Assembly: GCA_016704425.1 (NCBI GenBank)
Contig: JADJAC010000002.1
Location: 859,048-923,047, forward strand
Length of the DNA stretch: 64,000 nt
Source: Sphingomonadales bacterium
GTDB lineage: Bacteria > Pseudomonadota > Alphaproteobacteria > Sphingomonadales > Sphingomonadaceae
Direction: 5' to 3'
The position numbers and the translations under genes were made by a program. Under the pieces are notes generated by a model. That model did no database searches. It had not been told where the DNA came from and saw only the letters and a list, made by a program, of their open reading frames with translations. Shown here piece by piece: positions 46,037 through 55,214 of this stretch; position 1 is the first letter of the stretch, and the number at the start of each line of letters is the position of its first letter.

Positions 46037-46866
46037 GCGAGGGAAAGCTTCCGGTCCCCGCAGGACAGGGGGTTGGCTATCGGCGTCCGCCAGTCGAGCA
46101 CCGCTTCCAGAAGGGCCAATCCGGCAACCCGATCGGCAGGCCGCGCGGCGCGAAGAACAGGCCGAAGCAACTGGATCCGGCAAATCAGCCAACAGACGAC
46201 CTCATCCTGGAGGAAGCCTATCGCCCGGTCACCATCCGGGAAGGCGAGCGAACGATTGAGCTTCCCGCAATCCAGGCTGCAGTCCGCGCGCTGGCGATTT
46301 CAGCAATGAAGGGCAGCCGCCTGTCACAGCGCGCGCTCGCCGAGCTGGTTCGCAATGTCGAGGAGCGCAAGTCGAGCGAGCACCTGACCATGATGGAGAA
46401 CGCGCTCGAGTACAAACAGAAATGGACTGCGGAACTCGATCGCCGGCGCAAGCTGGGCATTACAGACCTGCCGGATCCTGTCCCCCACCCCGATGATCTC
46501 TTGATCAACATGCGCACTGGTCATGTCCGCACAGAAGGTCCGCTTGACGAACGGGAAAAGAAGGACTGGGACAGGCGGATCGCCCGCCGCGCCGCGGCAC
46601 AGGAAGAGGTCAATGTTTACGCAGAGATGAGGCGAAAGGCGCGCTCGCCAAAGCGGAAGCAAATGTGGCTCGATGAACTTCACCACGAGCAGCGGATCTT
46701 CGACCTCATCAACGACGCCATGCCCGAGCGTTACAAGGCGAAGCTCGAGAACCGGTCCTGGGTGCAGGGCGCGTCGCGCGAAGGGAAGACGCTGGCCGAA
46801 TATGCGCGTGACCGGAAGCGGGCAAAGGGCAGGAAGAAAGCCGGGCACTTGGTGGAGGGTGGATAA
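46033..46866 (+). CDS. DUF5681 domain-containing protein
   Basis: A 277-residue protein opening with the DUF5681 signature VGYRRPPVEHRFQKGQSGN followed by PIGRPRGAKN, then a highly charged helical body (REKKDWDRR, EEVNVYAEMRRKARSPKRK) and a basic tail. The family is found in alphaproteobacterial islands, often beside ParB-methyltransferase genes; its role is not known, but a DNA-associated function is plausible from the basic Arg/Lys content. It is translationally coupled to the methyltransferase gene upstream. Confidence 0.82.
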   Translation: MSEGKLPVPAGQGVGYRRPPVEHRFQKGQSGNPIGRPRGAKNRPKQLDPANQPTDDLILEEAYRPVTIREGERTIELPAIQAAVRALAISAMKGSRLSQRALAELVRNVEERKSSEHLTMMENALEYKQKWTAELDRRRKLGITDLPDPVPHPDDLLINMRTGHVRTEGPLDEREKKDWDRRIARRAAAQEEVNVYAEMRRKARSPKRKQMWLDELHHEQRIFDLINDAMPERYKAKLENRSWVQGASREGKTLAEYARDRKRAKGRKKAGHLVEGG

Positions 46867-46953
46867 CGCTTCGGTCAACGGCATGTCCTGTCGACCGCCG
46901 AATGCACCATCGCGGACTCCAAGACGACCGACGTGGTCGTACAAAATAATATA

Positions 46954-46981
46954 GCGGTGTCTCAACTCTGAGGAGCACCGC
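46954..46981 (+). terminator. Hairpin after the DUF5681 gene
   Basis: GCGGTG at 46954–46959 pairs with CACCGC at 46976–46981 and an inner CTC/GAG adds three pairs. It may end the methyltransferase–DUF5681 transcript. There is no T-run after it, so a terminator role is tentative. Confidence 0.35.
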
Positions 46982-47074
46982 CAGGAATGTGGCACTGACC
47001 GAACGACAAATGACTGCCACAGTTCCAGGCTGCCATTAGCAAAGTGTTCTGCATTTTTGGCTTAGCCAGTCAGC

Positions 47075-47534
47075 ATGACGATCGAAGGTCATAAATTTTA
47101 TCCTGGCGAGGAGGCTACTCCTGAGCAAGTCCTGAGACTGGCAAACGAGTACGAGCTTGCTGCCCGACAACTGGCGCAGTGTGGTCGGCGGGGTGAGCCC
47201 CTTTCAAGATCTCCTTTTCGGTTGCTCGCAATTCACGCGATCGAACTCTACCTGAATGCATTCCTTCTGGCGGCGGGCCAACCGGCGGGAAACGTGAGGG
47301 GCCTGCAACATGATCTGTTCGCACGAGCCGAACTGGCGTCGGCTCAAAGGCTGCAGTTCAGGAAGAGGACAACAGATCACCTTCGACAGCTTTCCAGATC
47401 TCGAGAGTATCTGCTTACACGATACGATCCCCCTGGCCTCCGGGGTGTCAGAACTCAACCGATTGATGGCAACGCTCACGGAAACTTCAGAGAAGGTGAC
47501 AGCCTGGATGAATGCGGGAAAGGTGAATAACTGA
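47075..47534 (+). CDS. HEPN-domain-like protein, frame-disrupted
   Basis: The first ~115 residues resemble HEPN-fold proteins: EYELAARQLAQCG, SPFRLLAIHAIELYLNAFLL, GLQHDLFARAELA, and a basic RKRTTDHLRQLSRSREYLLTRYDP. The family-like C-terminus (ASGVSELNRLMATLTETSEKV) reads in the next frame, ending at 47534. The switch falls at a run of five C at 47429–47433; removing one C gives a continuous YDPLASGVSELN. This could be a point mutation, slippage at the C-tract, or a sequence error. HEPN proteins are often RNases or toxin-antitoxin partners, but no RxxxxH motif or nucleotidyltransferase partner is seen here. Confidence 0.68.
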
Positions 47535-47693
47535 CGGTCCGCGTCCGAAGCAGGCACTGTCTCAATTGTGCAAAAACATCTGCTCTCTGGGTTGTCGCGA
47601 CGTACCTCCGATTGGCGCAACCATCGCCGAAGCAGTCATGGTCTAACCCCCGGTGCGATTGACATCCACCTGTCATCTTGCGACCGCCGTGCC

Positions 47694-48221
47694 ATGCTGC
47701 GTTACCTGCTGTCTATCATTTCAGTGCTCCTCCTCGCGGCCGCCGGGCCTGCGCCAGGCGCCCGGGAAGGCTGGTTTCGCATCAAGGCGCTGGACGGCGT
47801 GACGATTGGCTGGCAGCACGAGACGCTTCGTCCGGGCAATCGCGGGAACATTGAAACACTTGAGCGGCAGCTGTCATACAGCGTCGACGGACACCTGCCC
47901 GTTCGGCAATATCTGAAGCGTGTGACCGTCCGCAACAGTGCCGGTCGCCCGATCGAGCAGTCACTCATGATCGGTGCTCAACCAAAAAGGGTGCGCAGCC
48001 TGAGCTCAGGTCACTCGACCGACCTGGTCTCGCTGCTTGCAATTCTCGACACTGCGGATGGAAAGCCAACCGCTGCCGACATTCGTGCGAGCCATGCGTC
48101 TGATGGTAAAATCATCGTCGCACGCTTCAAGGGGGACCAGTTCGCTGCAGCCTGGTTCGTGGATGGGCCTGGAGGGAAGAGTCCACGCACTGTCGTCAAC
48201 CACAGCTCGGCGCAAGCATGA
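47694..48221 (+). CDS. Secreted hypothetical protein, possibly N-terminal half of a transglutaminase-like protein
   Basis: A 175-residue protein with a signal peptide (LLSIISVLLLAAAGPAPGA) and a beta-rich mature part (EGWFRIKALDGVTIGWQHE, QLSYSVDGHLPVRQYL). Its stop overlaps the next start as ATGA. The next gene encodes the catalytic transglutaminase-like domain without its own signal peptide. Taken together the two look like one protein split in two, because related exported transglutaminase-like proteins carry a similar N-terminal beta domain. Either it is a natural two-gene form or a frame error at the junction. Confidence 0.65.
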   Translation: MLRYLLSIISVLLLAAAGPAPGAREGWFRIKALDGVTIGWQHETLRPGNRGNIETLERQLSYSVDGHLPVRQYLKRVTVRNSAGRPIEQSLMIGAQPKRVRSLSSGHSTDLVSLLAILDTADGKPTAADIRASHASDGKIIVARFKGDQFAAAWFVDGPGGKSPRTVVNHSSAQA

Positions 48222-49006
48222 CGTTCGTGACGTCGGATGTCCCCTTAGGCGCAGCGGACCTTTCGCCGAGGTCCAGGATGCCACATCCAATGGTCCCCTC
48301 GCCCTATGTCATCACCCGGGCCGCGCGAGCTGGGCACCTGCGTTTTCACTTTGAAATGCCTACTGGCCTTGGTCTGAAGGTCCCTCAAACAGGAGAGCAA
48401 AGGGTTCGCGTCGATGCCGGAAGCCTGACGCTCGATATTTGCCAGGAGTGCGGTCTGCAAAGGCCAACCGACCCGGCAAGTCTGAAACAATGGTCATTGC
48501 CAAACGCTTGGCTGCAAAGCAGCGCACCTGAACTTCAGCGCGCGGTCAAATCGGTCATGAAGCCAGGCCAAACCCAAATGCAGATCATGAAGAGGCTGGG
48601 TGAAGTCGCGCGGGCGCGGCTTTCGGGCGTTGACTACGATGGCCATTATTCCGCGCGCGATGCCTGGAAGCGTCGCAAGGGCGATTGCACCGAAGACGCT
48701 GTTCTTTTGGCAGCGCTGGCGCGCACTGCCGGAATCCCTGCACGCGTGGCAAGCGGCCTGGTTTATGACCGGGAGCGTTTCCACGGCGCGCGAGATGCAT
48801 TTCTGCCGCATAGTTGGACACTGGCCTGGATCGATGGTCGGTGGCGCAGCTTCGACATTTCAATCGGCACCTTTGATGCAACGCATATTGCCCTGTCACT
48901 CGGCGACGGTGAACCGGAAGCCATTCTCTCCGGCTGGCAAATCGGCGCGCTCCTCAAATGGCGCGCTATGGCAGAAATCAGGCCGTCTACTCCTGCAAGG
49001 CAGTAG
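48218..49006 (+). CDS. Transglutaminase-like domain protein
   Basis: A 262-residue protein whose C-terminal half has the papain-like transglutaminase core: Cys in KGDCTEDAVLLAALARTAG (near 151), His in AFLPHSWTLAWIDGRW (near 201) and Asp in SFDIS (near 217), the Cys-His-Asp triad. The GQTQMQIMKRLGEVA and GHYSARDAWKRR segments precede it. There is no signal peptide; it is coupled to the upstream secreted protein. Such domains act as peptidases or cross-linking enzymes; the true substrate is unknown. The 3' end overlaps the convergent gene at 48987 by 20 bp. Confidence 0.83.
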   Translation: MTFVTSDVPLGAADLSPRSRMPHPMVPSPYVITRAARAGHLRFHFEMPTGLGLKVPQTGEQRVRVDAGSLTLDICQECGLQRPTDPASLKQWSLPNAWLQSSAPELQRAVKSVMKPGQTQMQIMKRLGEVARARLSGVDYDGHYSARDAWKRRKGDCTEDAVLLAALARTAGIPARVASGLVYDRERFHGARDAFLPHSWTLAWIDGRWRSFDISIGTFDATHIALSLGDGEPEAILSGWQIGALLKWRAMAEIRPSTPARQ

Positions 49007-49454
49007 TTGCGGGGGTTGCTTCGACATTCGCTGATGTCGGCTCATCGTCAAAGATGATGGGTAGTTGATGGCCCACTGGAACAACTTCATTGCTTTCCCA
49101 TTGCGCCTGGTACGGTTTGCGCAGACCGCCAACGATGATGACCATGTCGTCATTGGCGCCATACTCTTCCGCCACCCGTTCTGACGAAGTCGCGTCAGCA
49201 TCCTGCCCAAAAGCGGGAGTTCCAAATGTCGCAGCGCCAAGTGCAAGTGCCGCAATCGCAGACATCCTGGGAACGCGATAGGAGACACAGATTTCTTCCG
49301 GACAGGCCTGGACGAGCGAATAGCGCTCGGAGTCTGAAAGAAGGCTAAGATCGTGGACCTCGCGCTTGCACAAGCGGCAGATGTCGCCGTCAACAATGTC
49401 AGAGAGCGGCCCCTTGTAGGGGCACGGGCTTTGGATGATAGGGAACATGCCCAT
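48987..49454 (-). CDS. Small membrane protein with an N-terminal Cys-rich domain
   Basis: A 155-residue protein. ATG 49454 is fixed by AGGAGG six bases upstream. The N-terminal part has CPYKGPL, CRLCKREVHDLS and ACPEEICV, a pattern of paired cysteines like a zinc ribbon, then one membrane helix (SAIAALALGAATFGTPAFG near 76–95) and an acidic C-terminal region outside the cytoplasm. A cytoplasmic metal-binding head with a periplasmic tail is implied. The pattern recurs in sphingomonad hypotheticals as I remember it; function unknown. Confidence 0.75.
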   Translation of the reverse strand: MGMFPIIQSPCPYKGPLSDIVDGDICRLCKREVHDLSLLSDSERYSLVQACPEEICVSYRVPRMSAIAALALGAATFGTPAFGQDADATSSERVAEEYGANDDMVIIVGGLRKPYQAQWESNEVVPVGHQLPIIFDDEPTSANVEATPATTALQE

Positions 49455-49723
49455 GGCAATCCTCCTACAACCGCGGCCAAGCGACGGTTCGATTGTGCCC
49501 ACATACCAAATTCACGAACCAAAAACCAGCTTCACAGGAATGAGCTTGTAAAGGAATATAGCCCTTCCATCGGAGGGGCAGATGATTGGTGACAACTCCA
49601 ACGATTTGCCCTTGTGCCCCGCCGCAGGTTGAGGGTGCTCACGATCCGCGACGTTGACGGGAACCGCGCAGAATAGCTAAAACTGCTGCTTTCACCTCCC
49701 ATTTGACCGCACAGGAAATGCCG

Positions 49724-50572
49724 ATGCTTCCCAGATCAATAGTGAAGCATGCACTTGCAGCTGGAGTTGCAATGGCGGCCGTCCCCAGTTTTCAGGCCGC
49801 GCTCGCAACCCCTCATGAGCGCACCCAACTCGCGGATAACGACGCAGCTGCTGCGGCGTTTTTGCACCAGGACCTTGCCACACTGACCGCGTTGGCAACT
49901 GGAGGAAATGCGGTCGCGCAAAACTATCTGGGTACGGCGTATTTTCTGGGTCGCGGCGCGCCGCAAGACTATGCTGCGGCTCTGATTTGGTATCAAAAGG
50001 CAGCTGACCAGAACCTCGCCGACGCACAGTTCGTGCTCGGTATGATGTATGCTGATGGCCGGGGCGTGCCGCAGAATTATGTCACTGCGGCAAGCCTGCT
50101 TCGCAAGGCCGCAGATCAAGGACATGCCTTCGCGCAGGATAGCCTCGGCAGATGGTACGAAAGGGGCGATGGCGTGCCTCAAAGCTATGTTGATGCTGTA
50201 AACTGGTATCGAAAGGCCGCCGAGCAAGGGCATGCCTCAGCTCAGGACAACCTCGGATTGATGTACATCAAAGGTCTGGGTGTGGCGCAGGATTATGCCG
50301 CAGCTGAAGTCTGGTTGCGCACGGCTGCAGAGCAGGGATACGCACGCGCTCAACACGATCTTGGCTTGTTGTATGCCAACGGCCTCGGCGTGCCGCGGGA
50401 CTTTGTCCAAGCCTACAAATGGTTCGACTTGAGTGTGGCAGCGGCCAAATCGGAATCAAGCCGAAAGGAGGCCACCAGGAACAGGGACGAAGCCGCTTCT
50501 GGAATGACTCCTGCTCAGATTGACAAGGCAAAGGCGTTAGCGAAAGAGTGGCAGGCTAAGCATAGGGACTAA
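49724..50572 (+). CDS. Sel1-repeat (tetratricopeptide-like) secreted protein
   Basis: A 282-residue protein with a signal peptide (ALAAGVAMAAVPSFQAALA) and five to six consecutive Sel1-like repeats of about 36 residues, each with the A-x-x-x-LGxxYxxGxGVPQDYxxA-type core (for example LGMMYADGRGVPQNY and LGLMYIKGLGVAQDY). Sel1 repeats form an alpha-solenoid for protein–protein binding in the periplasm or at the surface. ATG 49724 has AGGA at a good distance; 49718 or TTG 49703 are alternatives. No obvious operon partners. Confidence 0.88.
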   Translation: MLPRSIVKHALAAGVAMAAVPSFQAALATPHERTQLADNDAAAAAFLHQDLATLTALATGGNAVAQNYLGTAYFLGRGAPQDYAAALIWYQKAADQNLADAQFVLGMMYADGRGVPQNYVTAASLLRKAADQGHAFAQDSLGRWYERGDGVPQSYVDAVNWYRKAAEQGHASAQDNLGLMYIKGLGVAQDYAAAEVWLRTAAEQGYARAQHDLGLLYANGLGVPRDFVQAYKWFDLSVAAAKSESSRKEATRNRDEAASGMTPAQIDKAKALAKEWQAKHRD

Positions 50573-51078
50573 GCCCCGCGACGATTCCATGGACAAGGCT
50601 AAGCAAGCTCGCGTTAGGCTGAAGCATAGTGTCCTTTTGAACTCTCCAATTGCTGCCTTGTTCCATTTGCCAAGGATTGGGATCTTTGTCTTGAATGGCG
50701 ATCTCTTGGGCAAAGGCGGACATTCGGGAATCGACCCAATAGCGGACGTTGACAACTCCAAACCCGAATTTCGAAAGCAGCGGCAGCAAATACACATAAG
50801 TTTGCTGAACGGATGGTGGCTTTGGCGAAGTCCTCGTGGCAACATGTTTACCAGGCTTTTCGGCGATGGCAGGCTTTTCAAGCGAGCTTGATGAGACATT
50901 GAGCCAGAATCTGGACCATGAGCTCGTATTTTGTCTTCACTGGCCAGCCAACTGGGCGCAGCAACAAAACCTGACGTATTGGCAAAAGCTGTGGTGTGCT
51001 ATGCCGTGCCGACGTAAGGAGTCTTGAATGGCCATCCAAGACTCTTTTCTGGCGCCCCGAAGCGGGAGGTTTGCAACC
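50573..51078. other. Spacer without a convincing gene
   Basis: About 500 bp between the Sel1 gene and the next lipoprotein gene. A minus-strand frame at 50537–50899 and plus-strand frames of about 100 codons exist but show no ribosome-binding site, signal or family likeness. The stretch may be decayed coding sequence; nothing firmer can be said. Confidence 0.4.
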
Positions 51079-51597
51079 ATGAATCCTGTCCGAGCCAATC
51101 TTGAAACACTGCGTGCGTCGTCATGTGGAGCGGTTGCGTTGGCCGGTCTATGTGTCCTTGTCAGTTGCGCTTCGGTCCAGCCTCCACGCGTCGCGACTAC
51201 CGGTGCACTCCCCGTCGGGACCAATGTAAATATGGCGCTGGCGGCGGACGGCGTTGATGAGGAACTGCTGAACACGCAAATGGTGGTCAATTGCCTCGTT
51301 GATCAAGGCTTTTCCGTCAATGGGGAGCCTCATTACGTGGCACAATATGCCGCCGCGGTTCGCCCGACCAATAGTCAGGTGCGCACTGGCAAAGCGGCCG
51401 AACAGGCCCAGGGTCCGGGAACTCACAGCCGAGCGCCAAGCGGACAGCGTATTTTCTACAGTTTGACAATCCAACGGTTGGCCGACGGCGCACAAATCTA
51501 TGATCTGCGTGCAGACGCCAACTACAAGCCACGCCGCTCTACAGCTGAATCGCGCGCCGCGCAGTTCTGTTCATCGATCCAAGGCCAGCTTCGCTAG
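51079..51597 (+). CDS. Putative lipoprotein
   Basis: A 172-residue exported protein. The hydrophobic stretch CGAVALAGLCVLVSCASV ends in a plausible lipobox (LVSC, Cys near 30). The mature part has two further Cys residues (NCLVDQGF, and FCSSIQGQL at the end) that could form a disulfide. ATG 51079 (MNPVRANLE) is preceded by GGGAGG nine bases upstream; the frame is open from 51028. No family recognised. Its 3' end overlaps the convergent kinase gene by four bases. Confidence 0.7.
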   Translation: MNPVRANLETLRASSCGAVALAGLCVLVSCASVQPPRVATTGALPVGTNVNMALAADGVDEELLNTQMVVNCLVDQGFSVNGEPHYVAQYAAAVRPTNSQVRTGKAAEQAQGPGTHSRAPSGQRIFYSLTIQRLADGAQIYDLRADANYKPRRSTAESRAAQFCSSIQGQLR

Positions 51598-53885
51598 TCG
51601 AAAGTCTCGCACAGTGGCAGTTCGACAGTAAACTTTGTGCCGACTCCTTGGGTGCTGTTGCATTTTATCCGGCCTGCATGTCGCAATACGGTCGCATGGA
51701 CGAAGGCAAGACCGAGGCCAACACCACCGCCCATGTTAATCCTGGGAGTGCCGCCACTCTGGAACCGCTGGAAAAGTCTCTCCAACTGCTCGGAATCCAT
51801 GCCCGGTCCTTGGTCGGCCACGGAAGCCACGCACACTGATCCACCGAGTGCCAATTCGGTAGTCAATGTCACTTCGATTATTTGTCCGGCCCGGCTATAG
51901 CGGACTGCATTGTCAATCAAGTTGACCATCATGCGCGCGAGCAGAGAGCGGTCGCCCAATACCCAGAGCTCCGCTTCGGGTACTCGGCATACTATCTCCG
52001 CGCTTTGCGCGCGCGCTTGCGGCCAGAGTGAATCCGCGGCTTCCTGCACGAGGTCGACCATGTCGACTGGCTGAGGTTCGAATCTCAGGGTCTGCGCACG
52101 CGCCAGATGGACAAAGCCGTCTGCGAGCTTCAGCGTGATATCAGCATAGCCCCGCAATCGCCTGACGAGCCCCGGAGCGACGTGTTTTGCCTCCTCGCTT
52201 TCGAGCAGTGTCAAGATCGAAACCTGCGGAGAGCGCATGTCGTGGCTCAGAAGCTGCAGCACATCTTCGCGTTGGCGCTGCGCCAGCCTTGCCTCTGTGG
52301 CGTCAACGATGCGTATGACAGCTCCGATCGTCGTTTCGTCTGCTGCTCGTTGCGGCTCGAACCGCAAAGCAAAAGTGCGACCGTCAGGAGCCTCGATTTC
52401 AGCCTGCCAACTGCCTGCTGCTGGGGCCTCCATCTGAGCTATCGCCTTGCTTGGAGACAAAAGGCCGAGCAGTTGTCGGCCACTAGTTAGTGACCCGCGC
52501 CCGCCAAGCGAATGCCAAAGATCTCCTGCTGCCTGGTTTGCGATCGCCACACGATCGGCGGTATCGGTCACCAAGACCGCATCGGGCATCTGGTTGATGC
52601 GGTCGACCAAGAAGCGACGCATGTCTCGTTCGCGATTGATTGCAGAGCGGAGCAACTTGATTTGCCGCCCTACGAAATCCTCGCGCGCCAGGTTAGGCCG
52701 GGCACGCTCGAGCGGATCGTGCTCGGCCTCCAGCCTCTCCAGCTCTTCGCCAATCAGCACGCTCACTGCGGCCAAGCGACGCCAATTCCAAAGCGGGTAA
52801 ACGACCATCAACCCGGCAAGGGCACTACCCGGACCAATCCACAACCTGCCAAAGGCCAGCAGCGCCCCAGCGGTCACCAGCACTGTGGCGATCAGGCCGA
52901 CGAGCGCCCAGATAGTCCAGCGAGGCGGCATACGGCGCAGCGACAACATCATTGCCAGCAACGGTGCCAGCGCGAAAACATAGAGGCAGGCCCCCTCTGC
53001 CGGCGTTGCTAGCCGTTTCGACAAAATTGTGTCGAGGAGGTTCGCCTGGATTTCCAACCCAGGCATCAAAGTCCGGTCACTTCCGACCGGTGTGGAATAG
53101 TTGTCGCCGAGCCCGGTTGCAGTTACCCCCACCAGAACAAGGCGCCCGGCAATTGCTGCAGTCGGCACCTCGCCGCGTATGACGCTCACCGCCTGGATCG
53201 TGGCGAAGGAGCCTCGCGAGCCAGCATAAGCGATCATAACCGGATCGCGTGCCTCGAGCGAAGGAGTCGTTTTGTTCGTCGCCGTTGGAATGGAGTTAGA
53301 TCGCGCTGTCCCGGCGAGCCAGGTTACGAGGTGTGGCCAACTCCGTTGCCCATCCGAATATGAAAGGTAAGCACGCCGAACAATTCCGTCGGTGTCAGGC
53401 GTCAAACTAACCTGTCCAAGCCCGGCGGCGCCTTCTGCAAAAATTGGGAGAGGCTTGACCACGTCGAAGCCCGTTCCCTCTTGACCTGACACATCGAAAT
53501 ACATTGGCAGATATGTTGGCGGACCGCTTGCGATTGCCTTTGCTAGGCGATTGTCGCCCAACGGATCGCCTGGATCAACCAAAAGCAGGTCCAGCGCCAC
53601 AGCGCGCGGCTTTCCTTTCGCGAGCTCTTCAAGAAGCAGCGCCTCGCGAGCACGAGGCCAAGGCCAGGGACCAAGTTCGGCGAGACTATGGTCGTCGATA
53701 GAGACCAGCAGAATTTGCGGCTGTGGCGCATGAGATGAATGCCGCTGCACCAAGTCGTAGAACAGCATGTCAATGCGCTGGCTGAGATTGGTCGCGACGC
53801 TGCACACGACGAGTGCCGTGGCAAGCAGCAGCACCAACCACCACTCGGCAGCGAGCCGATCAAAGCTGCGCTTGCCATTCTTCAC
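51594..53885 (-). CDS. CHASE2-domain sensor histidine kinase
   Basis: A 763-residue membrane histidine kinase. Order: membrane helix (about 17–32), an extracytoplasmic CHASE2 domain (about 40–290, with ILLVSIDDHSLAELGPWPWPR and AVALDLLLVDPGDP), three closely spaced membrane helices (about 300–370), a PAS-like region (430–530) and the kinase core. The phospho-acceptor is H548 in LLSHDMRSP, then come the N box NLIDNAVRYS, DQGPGMDSEQ and GVGLGLAF. GTG 53885 is chosen since it overlaps, as GTGA, the stop of the true frame of the LysM/FecR gene; GTG 53918 is also open. Partner of the response regulator at 55211. Confidence 0.9.
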   Translation of the reverse strand: MKNGKRSFDRLAAEWWLVLLLATALVVCSVATNLSQRIDMLFYDLVQRHSSHAPQPQILLVSIDDHSLAELGPWPWPRAREALLLEELAKGKPRAVALDLLLVDPGDPLGDNRLAKAIASGPPTYLPMYFDVSGQEGTGFDVVKPLPIFAEGAAGLGQVSLTPDTDGIVRRAYLSYSDGQRSWPHLVTWLAGTARSNSIPTATNKTTPSLEARDPVMIAYAGSRGSFATIQAVSVIRGEVPTAAIAGRLVLVGVTATGLGDNYSTPVGSDRTLMPGLEIQANLLDTILSKRLATPAEGACLYVFALAPLLAMMLSLRRMPPRWTIWALVGLIATVLVTAGALLAFGRLWIGPGSALAGLMVVYPLWNWRRLAAVSVLIGEELERLEAEHDPLERARPNLAREDFVGRQIKLLRSAINRERDMRRFLVDRINQMPDAVLVTDTADRVAIANQAAGDLWHSLGGRGSLTSGRQLLGLLSPSKAIAQMEAPAAGSWQAEIEAPDGRTFALRFEPQRAADETTIGAVIRIVDATEARLAQRQREDVLQLLSHDMRSPQVSILTLLESEEAKHVAPGLVRRLRGYADITLKLADGFVHLARAQTLRFEPQPVDMVDLVQEAADSLWPQARAQSAEIVCRVPEAELWVLGDRSLLARMMVNLIDNAVRYSRAGQIIEVTLTTELALGGSVCVASVADQGPGMDSEQLERLFQRFQSGGTPRINMGGGVGLGLAFVHATVLRHAGRIKCNSTQGVGTKFTVELPLCETFD

Positions 53886-55214
53886 TTCGTGACGTGGAAA
53901 GTCTGAGGCTCGGTCCACGTCATGATGACCTTGCCATTAGCAATCAGCTGCGATCCCACTCGCCATGCATAGTCGCCCTGGAGACACATTGCTCACCGAC
54001 AGGAATTTCTCGGTGAGCCCCGTTTCGTCCACCACCGTTAAGCTGGGCTCGCTCTTGCGTACCAGCTGGAACCGGTAACTCGCCAGTCCGTCAGACGTGT
54101 TGTCCCAGCGGAAACGGAGTTGCCGCTTATCCGATCCCACTTCGATCGTGCCAGAGATGATATTGCGACGCCGTTCGAAGGTGTATGTGTCGGCCATCCC
54201 TTCAAGCCCCTGTTCATCATAGGCTGAGACCTTAACAAAATAGGAATCTGCTGGCAGGGACTGCATCGTAAATTCGGTGCCCTGGCTGGTTTCTTCTGCA
54301 ACGTTCTCAACAAACCCGGCATCGCGCGCGATCTGCACATGATAGGATTCGGCTCCGGCAAGCGCGATCAACGAAAAATGCAACTGCTCCTCGGATTGCA
54401 CCTTGTCGGGCTCGTCGAGTTTTGGTGGCGCAAGAAGTCTTAAAGCCCCGGACTGTTGACCATTCAGATTGACAGCGCCGAACCCGGCGGAAATCAAGAC
54501 CCGAGTACCTGCCCCAATGAATTCGACTTTCCCGTTGTCGACTTCCACTGCAGAAAAGCTTTGCCCTGCCCGATATGCAACGCGGAACTCGGTCCCACGC
54601 ACCGCAGAAACTGCGACTGGTGTCACCACCCGAAAACTGCTGTCTGGATTTGTCATTGGCGTAACGCGAGCCCGCATCCGACCAGCACGCACATTGACCT
54701 CGCGCTCGAGCGCGCCCGTCAAGTTCACTTCGCGCAGCCAAGTGAGTCCAAGCACGGAGAGCGAAGGAACAGCAAGCGTGCTGCCGTCTGCCAGGCGAAG
54801 CGTAACGAAGGCGTTGCGTCCGGTTTCAACTTCAGCGCCCTCGCCAAGCGTTTCCCCCTCTCGCGCCGGGCGAGTTGCGCCATTTACGGATATTGTCACC
54901 TGACCTCTAAGGGATTCAAGCCGCGCCAGGCTCTTCTGGTCCAGAAGCAGAGTTCGGGGGATGTGCAAGACTTTGCCGGTAGGAATGCGACGCACGTTTG
55001 TAATGCGGTTCATGCTCCGCACCCTGTTCAGTGCTTTCGGTCCTGCAAAGAATTGGCGCCAAAGCACAAACAGTGTGTCTCCGCGCTTCATCACATAGGA
55101 AACTTCGCCAGATGAATGCGAGGCAGTCGGGGCGTTGGCCCGGGCATTGCCGGCGCCTGGCAGCACGAGCGCGACCAACGCTAAGGCTGCCAAGCCGGAT
55201 CGCAGATGAGTCAT
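53882..55214 (-). CDS. Secreted LysM/FecR-domain protein, frame-disrupted near its end
   Basis: The product (about 440 residues) has a signal peptide, a LysM-type module (VMKRGDTLFVLWRQFFAG to the RIPTGKVLHIP end, residues about 40–87), a FecR domain (RLESLRGQVTISVNGA, EVETGRNAFVTLRLADGS, VTPVAVSAVRGTEFRV; about 100–230), and a C-terminal beta-domain region. At 53974–53978 an extra base shifts the frame: the direct reading stops at 53937. The family-like end (DYAWRVGSQ…EPQTFHVTK) reads in the other frame to a TGA at 53882, which overlaps the kinase start. FecR domains relay signals across membranes. The ATG at 55214 overlaps the regulator stop as ATGA. Confidence 0.78.

Noticed and set aside
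50537..50899. 120-codon minus-strand frame after the Sel1 gene
   Set aside because: No ribosome-binding site, signal peptide or recognisable domain; kept only as a spacer note.
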